NCBI GenBank assembly: GCA_932294295.1
Contig: OW028580.1
Location: forward strand, 5,370,874 to 5,434,873
Length of the DNA stretch: 64,000 bases
Reading direction: 5' to 3'
Origin: Alitta virens
Lineage: Eukaryota > Annelida > Polychaeta > Phyllodocida > Nereididae
Shown: positions 12,482-24,143 of the stretch, piece after piece
Layout: each line of letters begins with the position of its first letter
Position numbering within the stretch: position 1 is the first letter of the stretch
Program-made: the position numbers and the translations under genes
The notes under the pieces: model-generated
What the model saw: only the letters and a program-made list of their open reading frames with translations
Told to the model about the DNA's origin: nothing
Databases searched by the model: none

Positions 12482-12643
12482 TTGAAACGATTTGGAATGC
12501 TATCTGGGTTGAAACGATTTAGAATGCTATCTGGGTTGAAACGATATAGAATGCTATCTGGGTTGAAACGATTTGGAATGCTATCTGGGTTGAAACAATT
12601 TAGAATGCTATCTGGGTTGAAACGATTTGGAATGCTATTTGGG
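12455..12643. repeat. 27-bp minisatellite made from a MITE end, 7 copies
   Basis: Seven uninterrupted copies of 27 bp (ttgaaacgattt, then r and gaatgctatctggg). Unit B has three at 32768-32848. The 27-bp period keeps one frame open, which creates a spurious repetitive ORF. Confidence 0.9.
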
Positions 12644-13910
12644 TATAATGATTAGTGGATGCCGATGAGATATTGCACCCCATACAATGTCACCTGTACA
12701 GAGCAGGCAAACCAAATATTGGGTAGCACTGTTACCAAGCCAGAGGAGGCAAAGAAAGCCAATTCTTTGCTAACTAAACCAGACAAATGGCTTCCTTAAC
12801 CGTCTACGGAGACACCAAATCCTACTTTCTGAGTGATTAAAACTTGCAAGCACAGAGGCACGCCAGTTTTCCATTGCTCTAGTTTTGTGTTTTTGCAGCC
12901 AGATTAGTTTCTTTGTCCTCCTTTAAAACATGTCTCCACTCCACCTCTGTCTTCTGTTTTGTCTACTTCTTTGGCTGACAAAGATGTATCAGCCTTGGTT
13001 AAATGGCTTACCTTGCCCCATAAAAAACTTCTAAACAACAAAATGCCATTCCTGTGTGAAGCCTTGATGCCCTATGCAGTTATTTTAATATAATTACAAG
13101 GCTAAATGTTCGGACTTTTCAAGGCACAAGGAATGAGGCGATCCTTATTTTACGTTGAGTACAGTAAACACAACAGAAACACGAATACTTTTTTACCCAA
13201 GAATATAGTTAAAAATTGTGACCAAAATTTGAATTCACCTCAACACCAGTATCACTAAATCATGTCGTTATTCACAGCCTTTTCTCATTAGTCCCTTTCA
13301 AAAATAATACTATTTATTTTCCAGCACAAGTTATACAAGTAACTCGAGACAATTTTCATATCAGATGGACAAAAAAACAAACAGCTACATATCTAAATGA
13401 ATATGTAATCAGCAATGGCGATGACAATGAAACTTTATTAATTTGCCTCACTGATAAGACATTGTCCATTAAATTATTTGAGTCACATGCCTCTAAAACA
13501 ATATGAATGTTCCTAACAAGGTCACATTGTATAATTAGAAATTTATGGAAAAAAAAAACTGCTTGCAATATAAAATCAGGAGACTGCAAAAATATATTTT
13601 AAAGTTAAAAGGCCTGCTTTAAACGACCACTACTGCATTCCAATTCCCAATGGCCTGAATTGTTTTTGTTTTATCTCTATTTAACGCCTTATGAGTTTTA
13701 GGGGGCATCCACGTCAGCGTTTTTTTAAAAATAAGAACGCAGTGGATGTTTCTGACCAAAGGTAAAGAGTATATAAGTATTTTGACTTTTTTATTCAATT
13801 TTATTTATTTACTGCTTTTATTATGTGTAATAATGTACATTTCTTTAGTTGTTCCTTGTAATTTGCTGCTTTTTTTAAAAAAAAAAGTATTTGGTCAAAT
13901 AAATACATTC
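12644..13910. other. Intronic stretch (no gene seen)
   Basis: Counterpart 32849-34633. Contains the empty TTAA site (13605-13608) and, near 13780-13910, a T-rich segment ending gtcaaataaatacattc that may be a retroelement tail. Confidence 0.4.
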
Positions 13911-13957
13911 TCTCTCTCTTTCTCTCTCTGTCTCTCTGTCTCTCTCTCTCTCTCTGT
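13911..13957. repeat. (CT)n-rich microsatellite joined to the exon D minisatellite
   Basis: tctctctct run with interspersed tctg. In unit B the corresponding tract (34634-34702) is followed by 3.64 kb absent here. Confidence 0.85.
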
Positions 13958-14090
13958 CAAACTTGCTAGTCATCTGAAGTGATGCACTGATCAATGTGAC
14001 AAACTTGACAGTAATTCAACGTGGAACTCAACAGTCATCAGATTTGGTGAATTGATCGATGTGAAAAACTTGATAGACCAATGTGACAAA
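13958..14090. repeat. Minisatellite beside the exon D donor, short form
   Basis: Contains 'gtgacaaacttg' copies up to the donor of exon D. Unit B has a longer array at 38279-38523. Confidence 0.7.
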
Positions 14091-14095
14091 CTCAC

Positions 14096-14247
14096 CTCAT
14101 ACAAACACAATGCTCCATGTGGTCATGGCACTGACCAAATACTTGGATGGCTACTCCAAACTTCTGGGAATCCAGGCATCCTATACTTGACATTATGATG
14201 TAGGTCAAGGAGCCAAGAAATATGGAGGTTGCCACCCATATCGTCAC
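14096..14247 (-). CDS. Tetraspan membrane protein, exon D, unit A copy
   Basis: Same 152-nt exon as in unit B, with intact splice sites and no change in its coding bases. It encodes helix 3 and the four-cysteine loop. Downstream of its donor the intron is a shortened version of the minisatellite seen in unit B and joins directly to a CT-rich microsatellite, because 3.64 kb present in unit B is missing here. Confidence 0.7.
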
Positions 14248-15330
14248 CTGGAACAGTTAATTACATCAATATGTCATCAGAACCAGGATAATAACTCCAA
14301 TAAGTGGGTTTATAACGGAATACTGGATGAGATAAGATCCAGGCAAACATGAGGACTCGGCAGTAGCTGGGCAGTAAAATAGTGTATGGCGTACAATGTA
14401 ATGATTTATATGACGATCTGTTTTGTATTATACGAGAAGCATTGCCATTTACTTTGTATGTTGGAGTGCAGTTGGTATTATTATATGACCAGAGGCAAAT
14501 GTAATGATGAGTAACAACACAATAAATTATGGTCGATAATACATTATTGTCTTAATCAAGTGGCTGCTGGAGCTCCGTTGCATTTCACTTTTAGAGGTGG
14601 GGGGGGGGGCATAGCTCAGTGGTAGCATGCTGGGTATCAAACCACTTGTTTTGAAATGTTTATTAATCGTTGATGTAAAGGTGGCTCCTCGATAGCGGAA
14701 ATGCAATTTCCAAAGTGTAGTCTCCTTCGCGTCTATGCTGAAATTTAAACTGTGCCAGAATTGTTTCTGTAACCTGACTGTGTACTATTTGTACAGTCTA
14801 TGCACCATCACCAGAATGCACAAAGCATCAGCAACATATTTCTTAACTGAACTACAATAATCTTGTACTGTTTAAGAGGAAAGTAAAATATACTAGTGCT
14901 GTATACAAATACAGGTAAGTCTGAATTGAATGCATTTAATTACAAGGACACCTAATAATAAGCTGATCTCAACAGCGTTTCTGTCTTCTCTCCAAGTCAA
15001 ACGAATTATATCATAAAAAGTCCAAAGAAGGTGTTGTTAATGGATGATTCAGACAATTGCTGCAGAAGAAATGGGTTATGGAACATCGTAAATCAAATGA
15101 CTGATTGCATCCTTGTGTTTGCAATGTTCTTAGAATGATTTACAAATCTGAACACCTGTCAGAATTAATGATCTTCAAAGCACATCAATCAATATTTACA
15201 TCATTTCACAAAATCAAGGAAAACAAAGAACAAGTGCTGCATCAGTCTAAGTACAAGGGCAAGAATAATGTGGGACCACAGTTAAGAATGTTTATTGTCT
15301 TAAAAGTGAAGTGGTCTTAAAGTGAAGCTC
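14248..15330. other. Intronic stretch upstream of exon D
   Basis: Counterpart 38681-39775, about 99% alike by eye. Holds a truncated SINE head at 14606-14650 and an unassigned 71-codon ORF (15105-15320), identical in the other unit. Confidence 0.4.
14606..14650 (+). mobile_element. SINE head fragment
   Basis: G-run then catagctcagtggtagcatg, the A-box end of the main SINE family; truncated before the B-box. Unit B copy at about 39043-39090. Confidence 0.6.
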
Positions 15331-15394
15331 CTATCTACCTATCTATCTATCTATCTATCTATCTAGTTATCTATCTATCTATCTATCTATCTAT
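15331..15394 (+). repeat. (CTAT)n microsatellite, left half
   Basis: ctatctatctat run interrupted once, ending where a SINE begins. Unit B 39775-39838. Confidence 0.9.
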
Positions 15395-15580
15395 GGGGTG
15401 GTGCCTAGCTCAGTGGTAAGATGCTGAGCGTCCAATCACTTGGTCCGGGGTTCGATTCCCAGTCGAGCCTAAGTTGGCTGGCTGTTTCATCCGTCATTTC
15501 ATCGCCATGGTCCCTGCCTGTCCTAATTAGCTCAATAGGTGCAGAAATACAGGATGTAAAGCCCTAATCCACGACCCACC
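15395..15580 (+). mobile_element. tRNA-derived SINE between two (CTAT)n tracts
   Basis: A-box gcctagctcagtggtaag, B-box ggttcgattccc, tail aggatgtaaagccctaatcc. Unit B copy 39839-40022 (its A-box is cttgctcag). Confidence 0.85.
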
Positions 15581-15609
15581 ATCTATCTGTCTATTTATCT
15601 ATCTGTCTC

Positions 15610-15652
<43 letters not shown>

Positions 15653-15690
15653 CTCTCACTCTCTCACTCTCTACCTATCTATCTATATTA
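15581..15690 (+). repeat. (CTAT)n microsatellite, right half
   Basis: Longer than in unit B (40023-40116); ends ctctcactctctcactctct. Confidence 0.85.
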
Positions 15691-16072
15691 ACCCCAAACA
15701 CGCAGTCTCGTTGAAAAAACAAAACTCGAGACCGGTGGAAAAGTCGTATTAGTATTTTTGTTGGAGTTGTGTTTTGGGGAATTCAGATTTATTGCTACTC
15801 AACATTTCAGTTCGGGGGGAGGATCCTCGAGTAAAATTTTTGGAAACCACTAACATAATGGAATGTATATGTAGAACCAACTCTTACACATGTATAGAAA
15901 GCATACAGTTCTCAATTGATGAAAATATAAAATAAGTCTCAGCTTAATAAGTCAAGATCCGTGTCTCATAAAAATGTTATTAACTTAATATTAGACATAA
16001 ATGTGCATAGAATGCTTGGAATAGTCCAACACTGCATCGTGATTTCTTTTAAGACCATTCTCACTAATTTCA

Positions 16073-16242
16073 CAGTGGGGGCCTAGCTCAGTGGTAGGGC
16101 ACTGGGCTTCCAACTACTGGGTCACAGGTTCAATTCCCGGTTGAGCCTATGTTGGATTGCTGTTTCATCCTTCGTCGCATTGCCATGGTCCCTACCTGTC
16201 CTAATTAGCCCATCAGGTGCAGAAATATAAGACGTAAAGCTT
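16073..16242 (+). mobile_element. tRNA-derived SINE with 10-bp TSD
   Basis: Target duplications actaatttca at 16063-16072 and 16243-16252. A-box and B-box intact. Unit B copy at 40475-40637 with the same duplications and a short deletion in the tail. Confidence 0.88.
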
Positions 16243-16837
16243 ACTAATTTCATAAATTATCATTATCTTTTATACAAACTTATTTGTTGCATCATTACTA
16301 TTTATTATTTTTATATGTTTATTGTAATACATCAAAGTTTATGCCTTTGCACTCTGCGACCTCCAGACATAAAACCCCCTGTCCTCTTTATATCCACATA
16401 TATCCGCTGCAGCCTCATCCATCCTACTTGGCTCAGCTGCTGTAACTTCAGGAATTGAAGCAAAACTTTATGGATGGTGAGAGGGATAAAGTTCTTCTTT
16501 TGCCATTGTATATCGACCACAGATTTATGTAGCTCAAAACAACAAGCTCTCGGAGGAAGCCATAACTCAGTGCTTGGTGTAAGCCTTTTCTATTCTGCCA
16601 TTTTTGCGGACTTTCAGCCTTAAATGTAATTTATTGTCGAACTTTTGTTACAGCCAGTTTTCACACTGATATCTTTGTTTTAGTATGAGTTTGCTTGATA
16701 GTTGAGGAGCTCTGAAAACCTAAATAATTATTAAGGCCGAATATTTTTGGTGAACTGCATTCCTGCTAGCCATTGTAATTAATGAGCATGTTTATTTAAA
16801 AAGGAAGTGGGTCCTGTTACATCCATACCCGAATTAA

Positions 16838-17065
16838 TTTTGCCAAAGGGCTGTGCAGATTACATACCACATCGGCCAATGTAAACCCGGTTCCACGACA
16901 ACACCACCTGGAATGCCAGTGGGTGCATAAGTAGTCCGCAAACCAAGCCTCTCCAGCAAATATTTCAGGTTGATGGGGATTCGAACCCATTCCCCTGCAC
17001 TCTTATTGTCATATTGCCACATTCCTTTCGAGGCAATCCAATGACACACTGTCTAGCTTGCCAAT
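16838..17065 (-). mobile_element. tRNA-related SINE, second family, reverse
   Basis: B-box on the minus strand (gggttcgaatcccc) at about 16975-16990 and a conserved body through ccgggtttacattggcc. Unit B copy 41240-41465. Confidence 0.6.
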
Positions 17066-17850
17066 CCGCTAGGAATGACATCACAGCTATATTGGGATAA
17101 TGGGATTGAAATATTTTTGAAAGCAAGCCAGGTTAATAAAATTAGCAAAACATAGTTCTTGATCAACAGTAGCCAGTTTGTTGCTATAATTACACAACCG
17201 GTGTAATGTTTGGGTTTAATTTGACTTAATGAGAACTAAATGTCAGTGTACAACGATGTGCAGTGGGTTCCAATTGGATGCCCTGGCATTATAAAACAAA
17301 ACATTGGCCTCTCTGACATGGGCCTGTTTACGCTATGCCAAATCGGTATATTGGGTAATACTACGCCAGATTGTCCCATTACAAGGTCAAGATTAATACA
17401 TCCAATTTAAATTGATTGACAGCTGGCCCATTGAATCGTGACAATGTTTTGTTTTTAAGAATATTCTTACGTTATTTGAAATATTGCCCAGTACAAGGAG
17501 GACTCAAATGTATTGCCAATCATTATGCCTTCTCCTGCCACCCACATTCTGAGTGTGTTTCCATGGTAATTAGGACAGTTTAGCAATCTCATTTATTTCA
17601 TTATCTCAGTGTAATTGAAATTCACCAACAAGAGCCCGTGGGCAGCCACAGCCTGCAGTGATTGAGAACAACTGTCCAATTTAAAGCATGAGTTGGTTTG
17701 GGATTAATTCCAGACACTAAGGGAATGAGAACCGAATTAAGCCATGTGGTACAATGTAGTGGGAATTAACTAAAGAGATGAGAAGAATGAGATGGAGAGG
17801 ATGAGATGAGATGCAATGAGATGAGGTGTATATAACATATAATTCAGATC
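17066..17850. other. Intronic stretch (no gene seen)
   Basis: Counterpart 41466-42240, which differs by several short indels. No feature recognised. Confidence 0.4.
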
Positions 17851-17854
17851 TTCC

Positions 17855-18180
17855 TGATAAAGATAAGATAATACAAGATAAGACAAGATAATACAAGATA
17901 ATACAAGATAAGACAAGATAAGATAAAACATAAGATAACATAAGATAAGATGAAATAAGGGAAGATAAGATAAGATAAGGGAAGACAAGATAAGACAAGA
18001 TAAGATAAAATAAGGGAAGACAATACAAGATAAGACAAGACAAGACAAGACAAGACAAGATAAGATAAGATAAGATAAGATAAGATAAGATAAGATAAGG
18101 GAAGACAATACAAGACAAGATAAGATAAGATAAGATAAGATAAGACAAGATAAGATAAAACATAAGATAAGATAAGATAA
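17855..18180. repeat. Expanded (GATAA/GACAA)n pentanucleotide repeat
   Basis: About 325 bp of gataa and gacaa units with a few gggaa interruptions. Unit B has only about 65 bp (42245-42308). Long leucine/serine/tyrosine-rich ORFs on the minus strand are translations of this tract. Confidence 0.92.
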
Positions 18181-18225
18181 TGTCAGCTTCTGCAGACCGC
18201 GAACTGAATGTATATGTAGCTACTT

Positions 18226-18507
18226 TTGTTGAAGTCTATACTGGCTCAAAAACAGGCAGATAGCTTATCTGCTTATGGAGAAACTTTTAGATTTTCCGGG
18301 GAGCAGTCAAGAAAGATATGTTGCGCTCGAGAAAAGCTTACATTATTGATTAAATTTATGGAAATCAATCCATCTCTGCATGGTTCTTATATTCTGCTCT
18401 TGCATATTCTATTCAGGAGAAAGTCAAACATATCAAAATGTTGGGACTGTGCTATTGAAACTGGCCAAGTGGAAGGAATCCTTAGTGTTAAAAATTTGTC
18501 AACTTGA
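18226..18507 (+). CDS. Unknown ORF, 93 codons
   Basis: Open frame with a TTG first codon, so possibly a fragment. Contains QADSLSAYGETFRFSGEQ and ends KSNISKCWDCAIETGQVEG. Unit B (42336-42575) lacks 60 bases in the middle but keeps the same frame on both sides. I recognise no family. Frame retention despite the indel is mildly suggestive of coding history (host exon or transposon), but a 60-base indel keeps frame one time in three by chance. Confidence 0.2.
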   Translation: MLKSILAQKQADSLSAYGETFRFSGEQSRKICCAREKLTLLIKFMEINPSLHGSYILLLHILFRRKSNISKCWDCAIETGQVEGILSVKNLST

Positions 18508-19135
18508 TCTATAATTCATTTGGAATTCATCCATACAATATTGTATATTTCAGCAGTGAACAATGTACACAATCTTATTGTATGCCGTTGTTGTTCCGAC
18601 TTTTGTAAATATAATTTGTACAACGTAAAATCTGTTTGATTGTTTGATTCGTTTAATAATAGGTTTAAGCCACTGTTTGTACTGATTGAGGAGATAGCTT
18701 ACATTTTCGTTATATCCCTAGCTCCTAAGTATGAAAATATTCGACTATATGTCTCTCACACAGGCATGGATCTGTAATCCAATACAGTCATATTCTCACA
18801 CAAAAGCATCCAACTTCAGAGGCTGGACTTTGCCATACAAAACCATCACAAGCATCTGAGAGCTGGAGGCAGGTTAGCGCTGAATTCCTAAGGGCTTTTG
18901 TCCTAATGACAGATCAGTGCTTTTACTGGGCAACGTAGCTGGACTGGTCAAAGTAGTGGTCAATGAAAGGCCCAGGGGACTGGGGTGCTGGATGCAAGAT
19001 TTGTCAAAGTGTTACCATCCCAGGGTTGGCAAGCTGGAGACACAATATGAAAATGCAGTGAAACGCCATCTAAGTGTTAGAACATTATTGGCATAAGCAA
19101 CGTAGGGACTATTTTATGTCACTTCTTTTGTTTAA

Positions 19136-19501
19136 AGGTGCACTGTCTGTCAAATTTGCACATTAAAATAATGATATAAATCAATACTGCCTTGTCTCAT
19201 TGGAATTTTTCACCATTACATATCTACTTTTGCACAACAATTTAGTTTTAATATACAATAAATAATATAAATATTAGTTGTTCATGCCATCAAAAACTCA
19301 ATATGTAAACAAATCCAGTGATGACATCACAATACTAAACAATGGTGATGATGTCATTTCCATTGTGTTTCCAATGTTTTGATCTGGGTTTTCTCTCAAT
19401 GTATAATTCATTTTTAATGTCTTATAAAATCATTAATTCACACATTTAGTGTGCCTTGATTAATAAAGGTAATTTTCAACTGTTTGATAGACAGTGCAAC
19501 T
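19136..19501. mobile_element. TTAA MITE, 366 bp, unit A
   Basis: TTAA at 19132-19135 and 19502-19505, start aggtgcactgtctgtcaaat, end gacagtgcaact. It has lost part of its right end relative to the unit B copy. The interior has palindromic tgatgacatca-type motifs. Confidence 0.75.
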
Positions 19502-19505
19502 TTAA

Positions 19506-19905
19506 AAGTATACATGGTATAGCACCAGACTACTTCTGTAATGAAATTACTATGGCTGTTGAAGTATCTGACAGGTTCACAAGGCATGTACATGAAAAAC
19601 ATGAAAATGATGTCGTTATTCCGTTTGCTCATGTTGATGTTACCAATAATTATTTTAGTTGTCAAGGAGCGTCTGCTCGGAATAGTCTGCCTAACAGAGT
19701 AAAGGAGTGCACAGATATAAATGTTTTAAGATTAGAGCCGAGGAGTATTTTATTGCAATCTAGACAGTTCATTTTACATGTTAATGGTGCTTTTAGTACT
19801 GTGAATGTTTCAAAATTGTTGATATGTGCCTTTGATCAAGGGCCTCATTGAAAAACAGATTCTCTGAATGAGTCACCCTGGAAAAATATGTTATTAGAAA
19901 AAAAA
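19506..19905 (+). mobile_element. LINE 3' end, first of two in tandem
   Basis: Reads FKSIHGIAPDYFCNEI... then SARNSLPNRVKECTDINVLR, the thumb/C-terminal pattern of CR1/L2-group LINEs, followed by a 3' UTR (gggcctcattgaaaaacag, caccctggaaaaatatg). Truncated at its 5' side by the TTAA MITE. Confidence 0.72.
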
Positions 19906-19974
19906 GGTTACACAGTGAGGTGAATGCTGAAACTTTTGTTTCAAAACGTTGAAAACAGCTCTTTAAAATTTACA

Positions 19975-20250
19975 GTGTATTGAATAAGCTCAACCAGAAA
20001 ACAAAATTATTTTATGTATCGAGCTAGTCGTTCATGGAACAATATGCCAACTATTTTCAAAGAAATCACGTCAACTTTCACTTTTTATCAGCATTTGAAG
20101 CATTATGTTTTTACCAATTTTTGATTTATTTTTAAATGTGATATTTATATCATTTTTGATTTTATTGTTATCAGGGCCAATTGTAAAACAGAATTTTTTT
20201 GTCTAAATTGTTACCCTGAATAAATATATTTTATCAATCAATCAATCAAC
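19975..20250 (+). mobile_element. LINE 3' end, second, with (ATCA)n tail
   Basis: Same element end as 1-245: C-terminal residues FMYRASRSWNNMPTIFKEIT..., stop, 3' UTR and tcaatcaatcaatc tail. Confidence 0.72.
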
Positions 20251-20498
20251 CAGCCAATGCTTTGATCAACAGAGAAGCAATCCTAAAATGGTGATTACTG
20301 CGTTTTATGAACACTCGGGGATTGGTCGAAGGTATTCAATGACCTTTTGTGGTTTAAATATACAAAGAATAACAACCAATAATGCATGGCAGTGGCACTT
20401 TCAAAGAATGGAAAATCTAACATTGTTTGACAATGTACAAAGAATACGCCAACTTCACACCATGAAAGTTAAGCTCACCTTGCTACACAAGTAGTTGA

Positions 20499-20820
20499 AC
20501 AGAGTCTTTTCACTGGGCAGCCCTGAATTCAGAAGGACATAAGTCTTTCATCTCTCCTTATTACTCGTTTTGCTTTTCAGACACAGTAGATTATAACTAA
20601 CTGATTCCATAAATACAATTTTTCTCAGGGAAAAAGTGGAAATCAATTGAATGATAACATGTTAAATATACATTAAAATGCACTAAAAATAATGCTGCTA
20701 GGATGCACTTTGCTTCAGCCAATCACAATCAAGGGCGGGAACTTTTTCAGCCAATAGAATTGCAGTATTCTGTTGTGGCCACTTGGTGGAAACATAGCAA
20801 ACCTTCCGTGAAAATCCACT
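20499..20820 (+). mobile_element. 322-bp MITE, second locus copy
   Basis: Identical counterpart of 497-818 in the next unit. Confidence 0.75.
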
Positions 20821-21843
20821 ATTGGATCGGTTCTAATGAAGAGCTGATGCAGCATTCTAATACACTACCCAGACCTGGGATTCAAATCTGGAGCCTTTAG
20901 CAAATCTAACCAATGCAACTACCAAAATACTGGCCAATGCTTTAACCAATAGGCCACCCATCTAGTATAGAAACAGGCAGACCACATCTTAACCATTTTA
21001 CCATTCCTACCCAGATGGCTAAAACAGTTCAGTTTATCATCCTTAAATTTCATCAGTGTTTGCTCGGCATTTTTACCAAGTGCTGTTTTCATGCTTCCAG
21101 TCTGTCTTACCTTGTCTGGCTGTCTGGGTTTGTTTTCAGACCTAGTTTTCAGCAGCCAGGGAACTTAAATGATTGTTCTTGAGCAGTATCAATAAAGGCA
21201 AATGTCAACTATTTAGGCTGGTCTTTTCTATTCCCACTCCCATAAGTCAATACTTGCCATTTTTGTCTATTTAATCAACACTAAGCTTGTTAAATTTACA
21301 ATCAGAGGGCATTAATGTTTGGTTTTATGGTATGTATACTGTCATACAAATATTTCCATTGGCACAAAACCAAGAAGCAGTCCATAGATCATCTAGGATT
21401 CTGGGTACATTTGCAGTGTCTCCTACTTGTTCTCTGTGCTAGGGCAAGTTAAAGTACCCACCATGTATTGAGTGTGTGTACATGATGGCTTTGACATACC
21501 ATGTCATCATTACGTCTGCTTTTATACGTGATTACCCTCCCAAATTCCGGCTGGAGCTGATGTAGCTAATGTACATATATGTGTCCTTTATTTATATAAA
21601 ACAACTAATTTGTATTTTCAATTAACCTTGCAGAATAAGCTTAAAATAATTTATCGTTCTGGTGTTATTAGTTAACATTTGGTTTAACTGCAAATTGTAA
21701 TCAGTTACTGAATATAACTGGTATCTATAATAAATTTAATTTACAAACACTTGCATTAAAAACCCTCAGGCAGTGCACCAAACATGCATGGGGTACTGTG
21801 TCAATTTTTAAGCTAACCAACATTACAATGCAATTTATCTTAC

Positions 21844-21900
21844 CCATCTCTTTTGTGCTATAGCCCCAGCCACTATTCCCAGAAGTCCAATGAGGATAGG
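21844..21900 (-). CDS. Tetraspan membrane protein, exon C, copy 2 (unit A)
   Basis: Second copy of the 57-nt exon C, with the same acceptor (ccttgcag) and donor (GTAAGA) and the identical sequence to copy 1. It begins the unit A cassette (C2-D1-E1). Splicing from exon E of unit B into this exon would shift the frame by one base, so it can only be used productively if exon B skips the unit B cassette. Confidence 0.62.
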
Positions 21901-22337
21901 CTGCAAGGAAAAAGAAGCAAGATTAAGTGAAGGAAGTAATGGTCAATGTATGCAAGACCTTATCAGAACTTCTAAAGCATGGATCGATAGCCAAGTAACT
22001 TGAAGTAAGCTGAGTTGGAAGAAACTGTCCTCACATTGCTCTACGCTGCACTACATCCAAGGTCTGTATAACAGTCTCTATGCTTGCCTTATAATGGTCT
22101 GCACCCTGAAAACCTTTAATTTTTTTTCTGCTAAGATCTTTACTAAGGCATTAAATTAGAAGTGCTTTGTAGTCGTTGTCTATGCTGGAGGTAAAAGACA
22201 AAGCCGATGGCTCACTCATGAGGAAAATGTGTAACAGTAAACCATGGATTCAAAGCCTTATCATCTCATCATTACATCCTGCTCTCGTAGCGGGTTCTAT
22301 GGTAACGGTGCTAGCAGGGTGTTACCCCCGTACCAAC

Positions 22338-22792
22338 AATGACTCTTTGGTGTAATGATCAACGCTCTCGCTTCCCGTGCGTGAGGTACCAGGATTGATT
22401 CCTGGGTTGGGCACTCTCCTCTCAGAAACATTACAGTTGGGGGCTGATTCGGGATTGCGAGGCTTGCGGTCTAGCCTCATTGTGAGAAGGGGAAAATGTA
22501 GTGTAGTGGTCCTGCTGTGAGCAGAATGTTGCCCTTGCACCAGAAAGTGACTCTTTGGTACAATTGTCAACGTTCTGGCTTTCAGTCCCAGTGACCAGAG
22601 TTCGATTCCCGCTCTGGGAGAATTGTTACAAACGGCACCCGATGTGAGTGTACTTGTGAAACAATGTCCTGCTAGCCTGGAATAGGCTAGGTGTAACAAT
22701 TGAGAGGTGAGAGTGTGACTCTTTGGTACAATGGTTAACATTCTGGCTTTTAGTCCCAGGGACCAGAGTTCAATTCCTGTTTTGGGAGAAGT
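22338..22792 (+). mobile_element. Tandem tRNA-derived SINE heads, unit A right end
   Basis: Counterpart of 2336-2790 with one substitution noted. Confidence 0.7.
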
Positions 22793-23034
22793 GTTACAAT
22801 AAGAGGAGACTAACTTTAAGCTTTTAATCAGTATACAACTGATGAAGATGTCACCAAAAATATCAAGTAATTAACTGCAAGTGTGACAAAATATATACAA
22901 ACAGTAGAAGGCACTATCATCTAGTTAAGATGTAGCTTTTGAAGAGTGTCATGACCAGTACAATTTGAGTTCGGGACCGCAGCAGAGTTAACATCACCAC
23001 TCGGCCACCCAGCAACAGTTGCAGTTAGTTTAAT

Positions 23035-23118
23035 GGTAATCCGCTGACTTCCACGGGTAATCCGCTGACTTCCGCAGGTTATCCGCCGACTTCAACGGGT
23101 AATCCGCCGACTTTTTGG
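23035..23118. repeat. 21-bp tandem repeat (4 copies) at the A/B junction
   Basis: Same array as at 3033-3116, unchanged, followed by the same GC-rich segment to about 23302. Confidence 0.8.
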
Positions 23119-24036
23119 ACACCTGGGAGTTTGCCACGGGTGAGCCATGCAAGCATGGCATACCCGGCTACCGGGCCCGAAACTCCCGGCTTGGCCACGA
23201 GTCCCAGGAGTCACTCGACGGGTATCGCAGGGTATCCACAGGTACCCGTCGGGTTGGAGCCGGGAAGCGCGTTGCGTCACCGTTATGTAATACTATGGGT
23301 TGACTACGCCAATACTGGCTATGTGAGACCGGGGCTTAAGCAATTACAAGATCTTTTTAAAGAGATCTTCATCAGATCTGCCATTTTGAAAATTACTTAA
23401 TAAGAAAGTAAAGTTAAATTTGGTAAACATTATGTCTTAAGTTTTCACAGGATGTTCATCAAAGACCCCCCCTCCCCCTAATGCCACAATACCTTTAACA
23501 CCCTAAATGCTTTTTCATTATAGGTCCAACATGGAAGAAAAATTAGTTTTTAGAACTGTATGATGTTTACAGCTCTATTTTCTACATAGATACCCCATGA
23601 ACTGGCAAAGTATAGGATGTTTAACATGCATGATATCAAAAATAAATTCGACTGACAAATTACTTGTATTTATATAATTATATTAGTGATAACAATACCT
23701 ACTTAGAGCACCACAAAATGGAAATATTACAAACAAGTCAAACCTTAATATTCTAGCCCATCAAACAGCCTTTTCAGTTCATATTTCCTATCTCTCCAAA
23801 AATACTATTTTGGCCCTTTTATCATATGACCATTTTACATGGTTGCACATAAGTGGCAGAATTTATAATGGAGAATATAGCAAGTTTCAAGCTCAACCAG
23901 TTCTTAACATTTCTGTCCATTTTGTGCTGCTCGATGTCATTTATGAAAAAGTATGGCCGGAAAACCGGTGGACATGTATTTTTAATCCTACTGTAGTATG
24001 TCAGCTGCAGGGTTAGATCTGATACTAATAACTCAC

Positions 24037-24143
24037 CTCTGTGCCCTTTTGCTCCCCTTAAGCCTGGTAATTGCACAGCCATGGTGGCATATAGGTCCGT
24101 AATTACCAAGATTAGGCAAATAGCCTGATGGACATTGGCCAGC
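24037..24143 (-). CDS. Tetraspan membrane protein, exon E, unit B copy
   Basis: 107-nt candidate exon, acceptor aaattgaccag|GCTG and donor CACAGAG|GTGAGT. Entered in phase 2 from exon D the joint codon is AGG (Arg), and the frame stays open for 35 codons. It gives a fourth hydrophobic stretch (AICLILVITDLYATMAVQL) and then a basic tail (LPGLRGAKGHR), leaving in phase 1 toward a last exon that I cannot see. The acceptor's pyrimidine tract is modest; another acceptor 14 bases upstream is phase 0 and does not fit exon D. An alternative reading is a first exon from the internal ATG, which has a perfect ccaccATGG context. It lies in the part of the unit that is almost identical to unit A. Confidence 0.55.

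Larger units (their letters stand above)
3037..23038. repeat. Tandem segmental-duplication unit A (20,002 bp)
   Basis: Complete unit. Its content repeats in order in unit B: exon E, intron elements, exon D, SINEs, LINE ends, exon C. The first 2.25 kb are identical to unit B; the rest differs by scattered substitutions and clear indels. It begins at a junction inside a truncated SINE head, next to a 21-bp repeat. Confidence 0.9.

Noticed and set aside
12392..12655. 87-codon ORF with a 9-residue repeat
   Set aside because: The 27-bp array is a multiple of three, so it stays open by arithmetic; it derives from a MITE end.
17717..18163. 148-, 112- and 89-codon Leu/Ser/Tyr-rich minus-strand ORFs
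   Set aside because: They are the GATAA/GACAA repeat read in three frames; unit B, with a short repeat, lacks them.
19456..19851. 131-codon ORF as a host gene
   Set aside because: It starts inside a MITE and its C-terminal pattern is that of a LINE reverse transcriptase; no complete gene.
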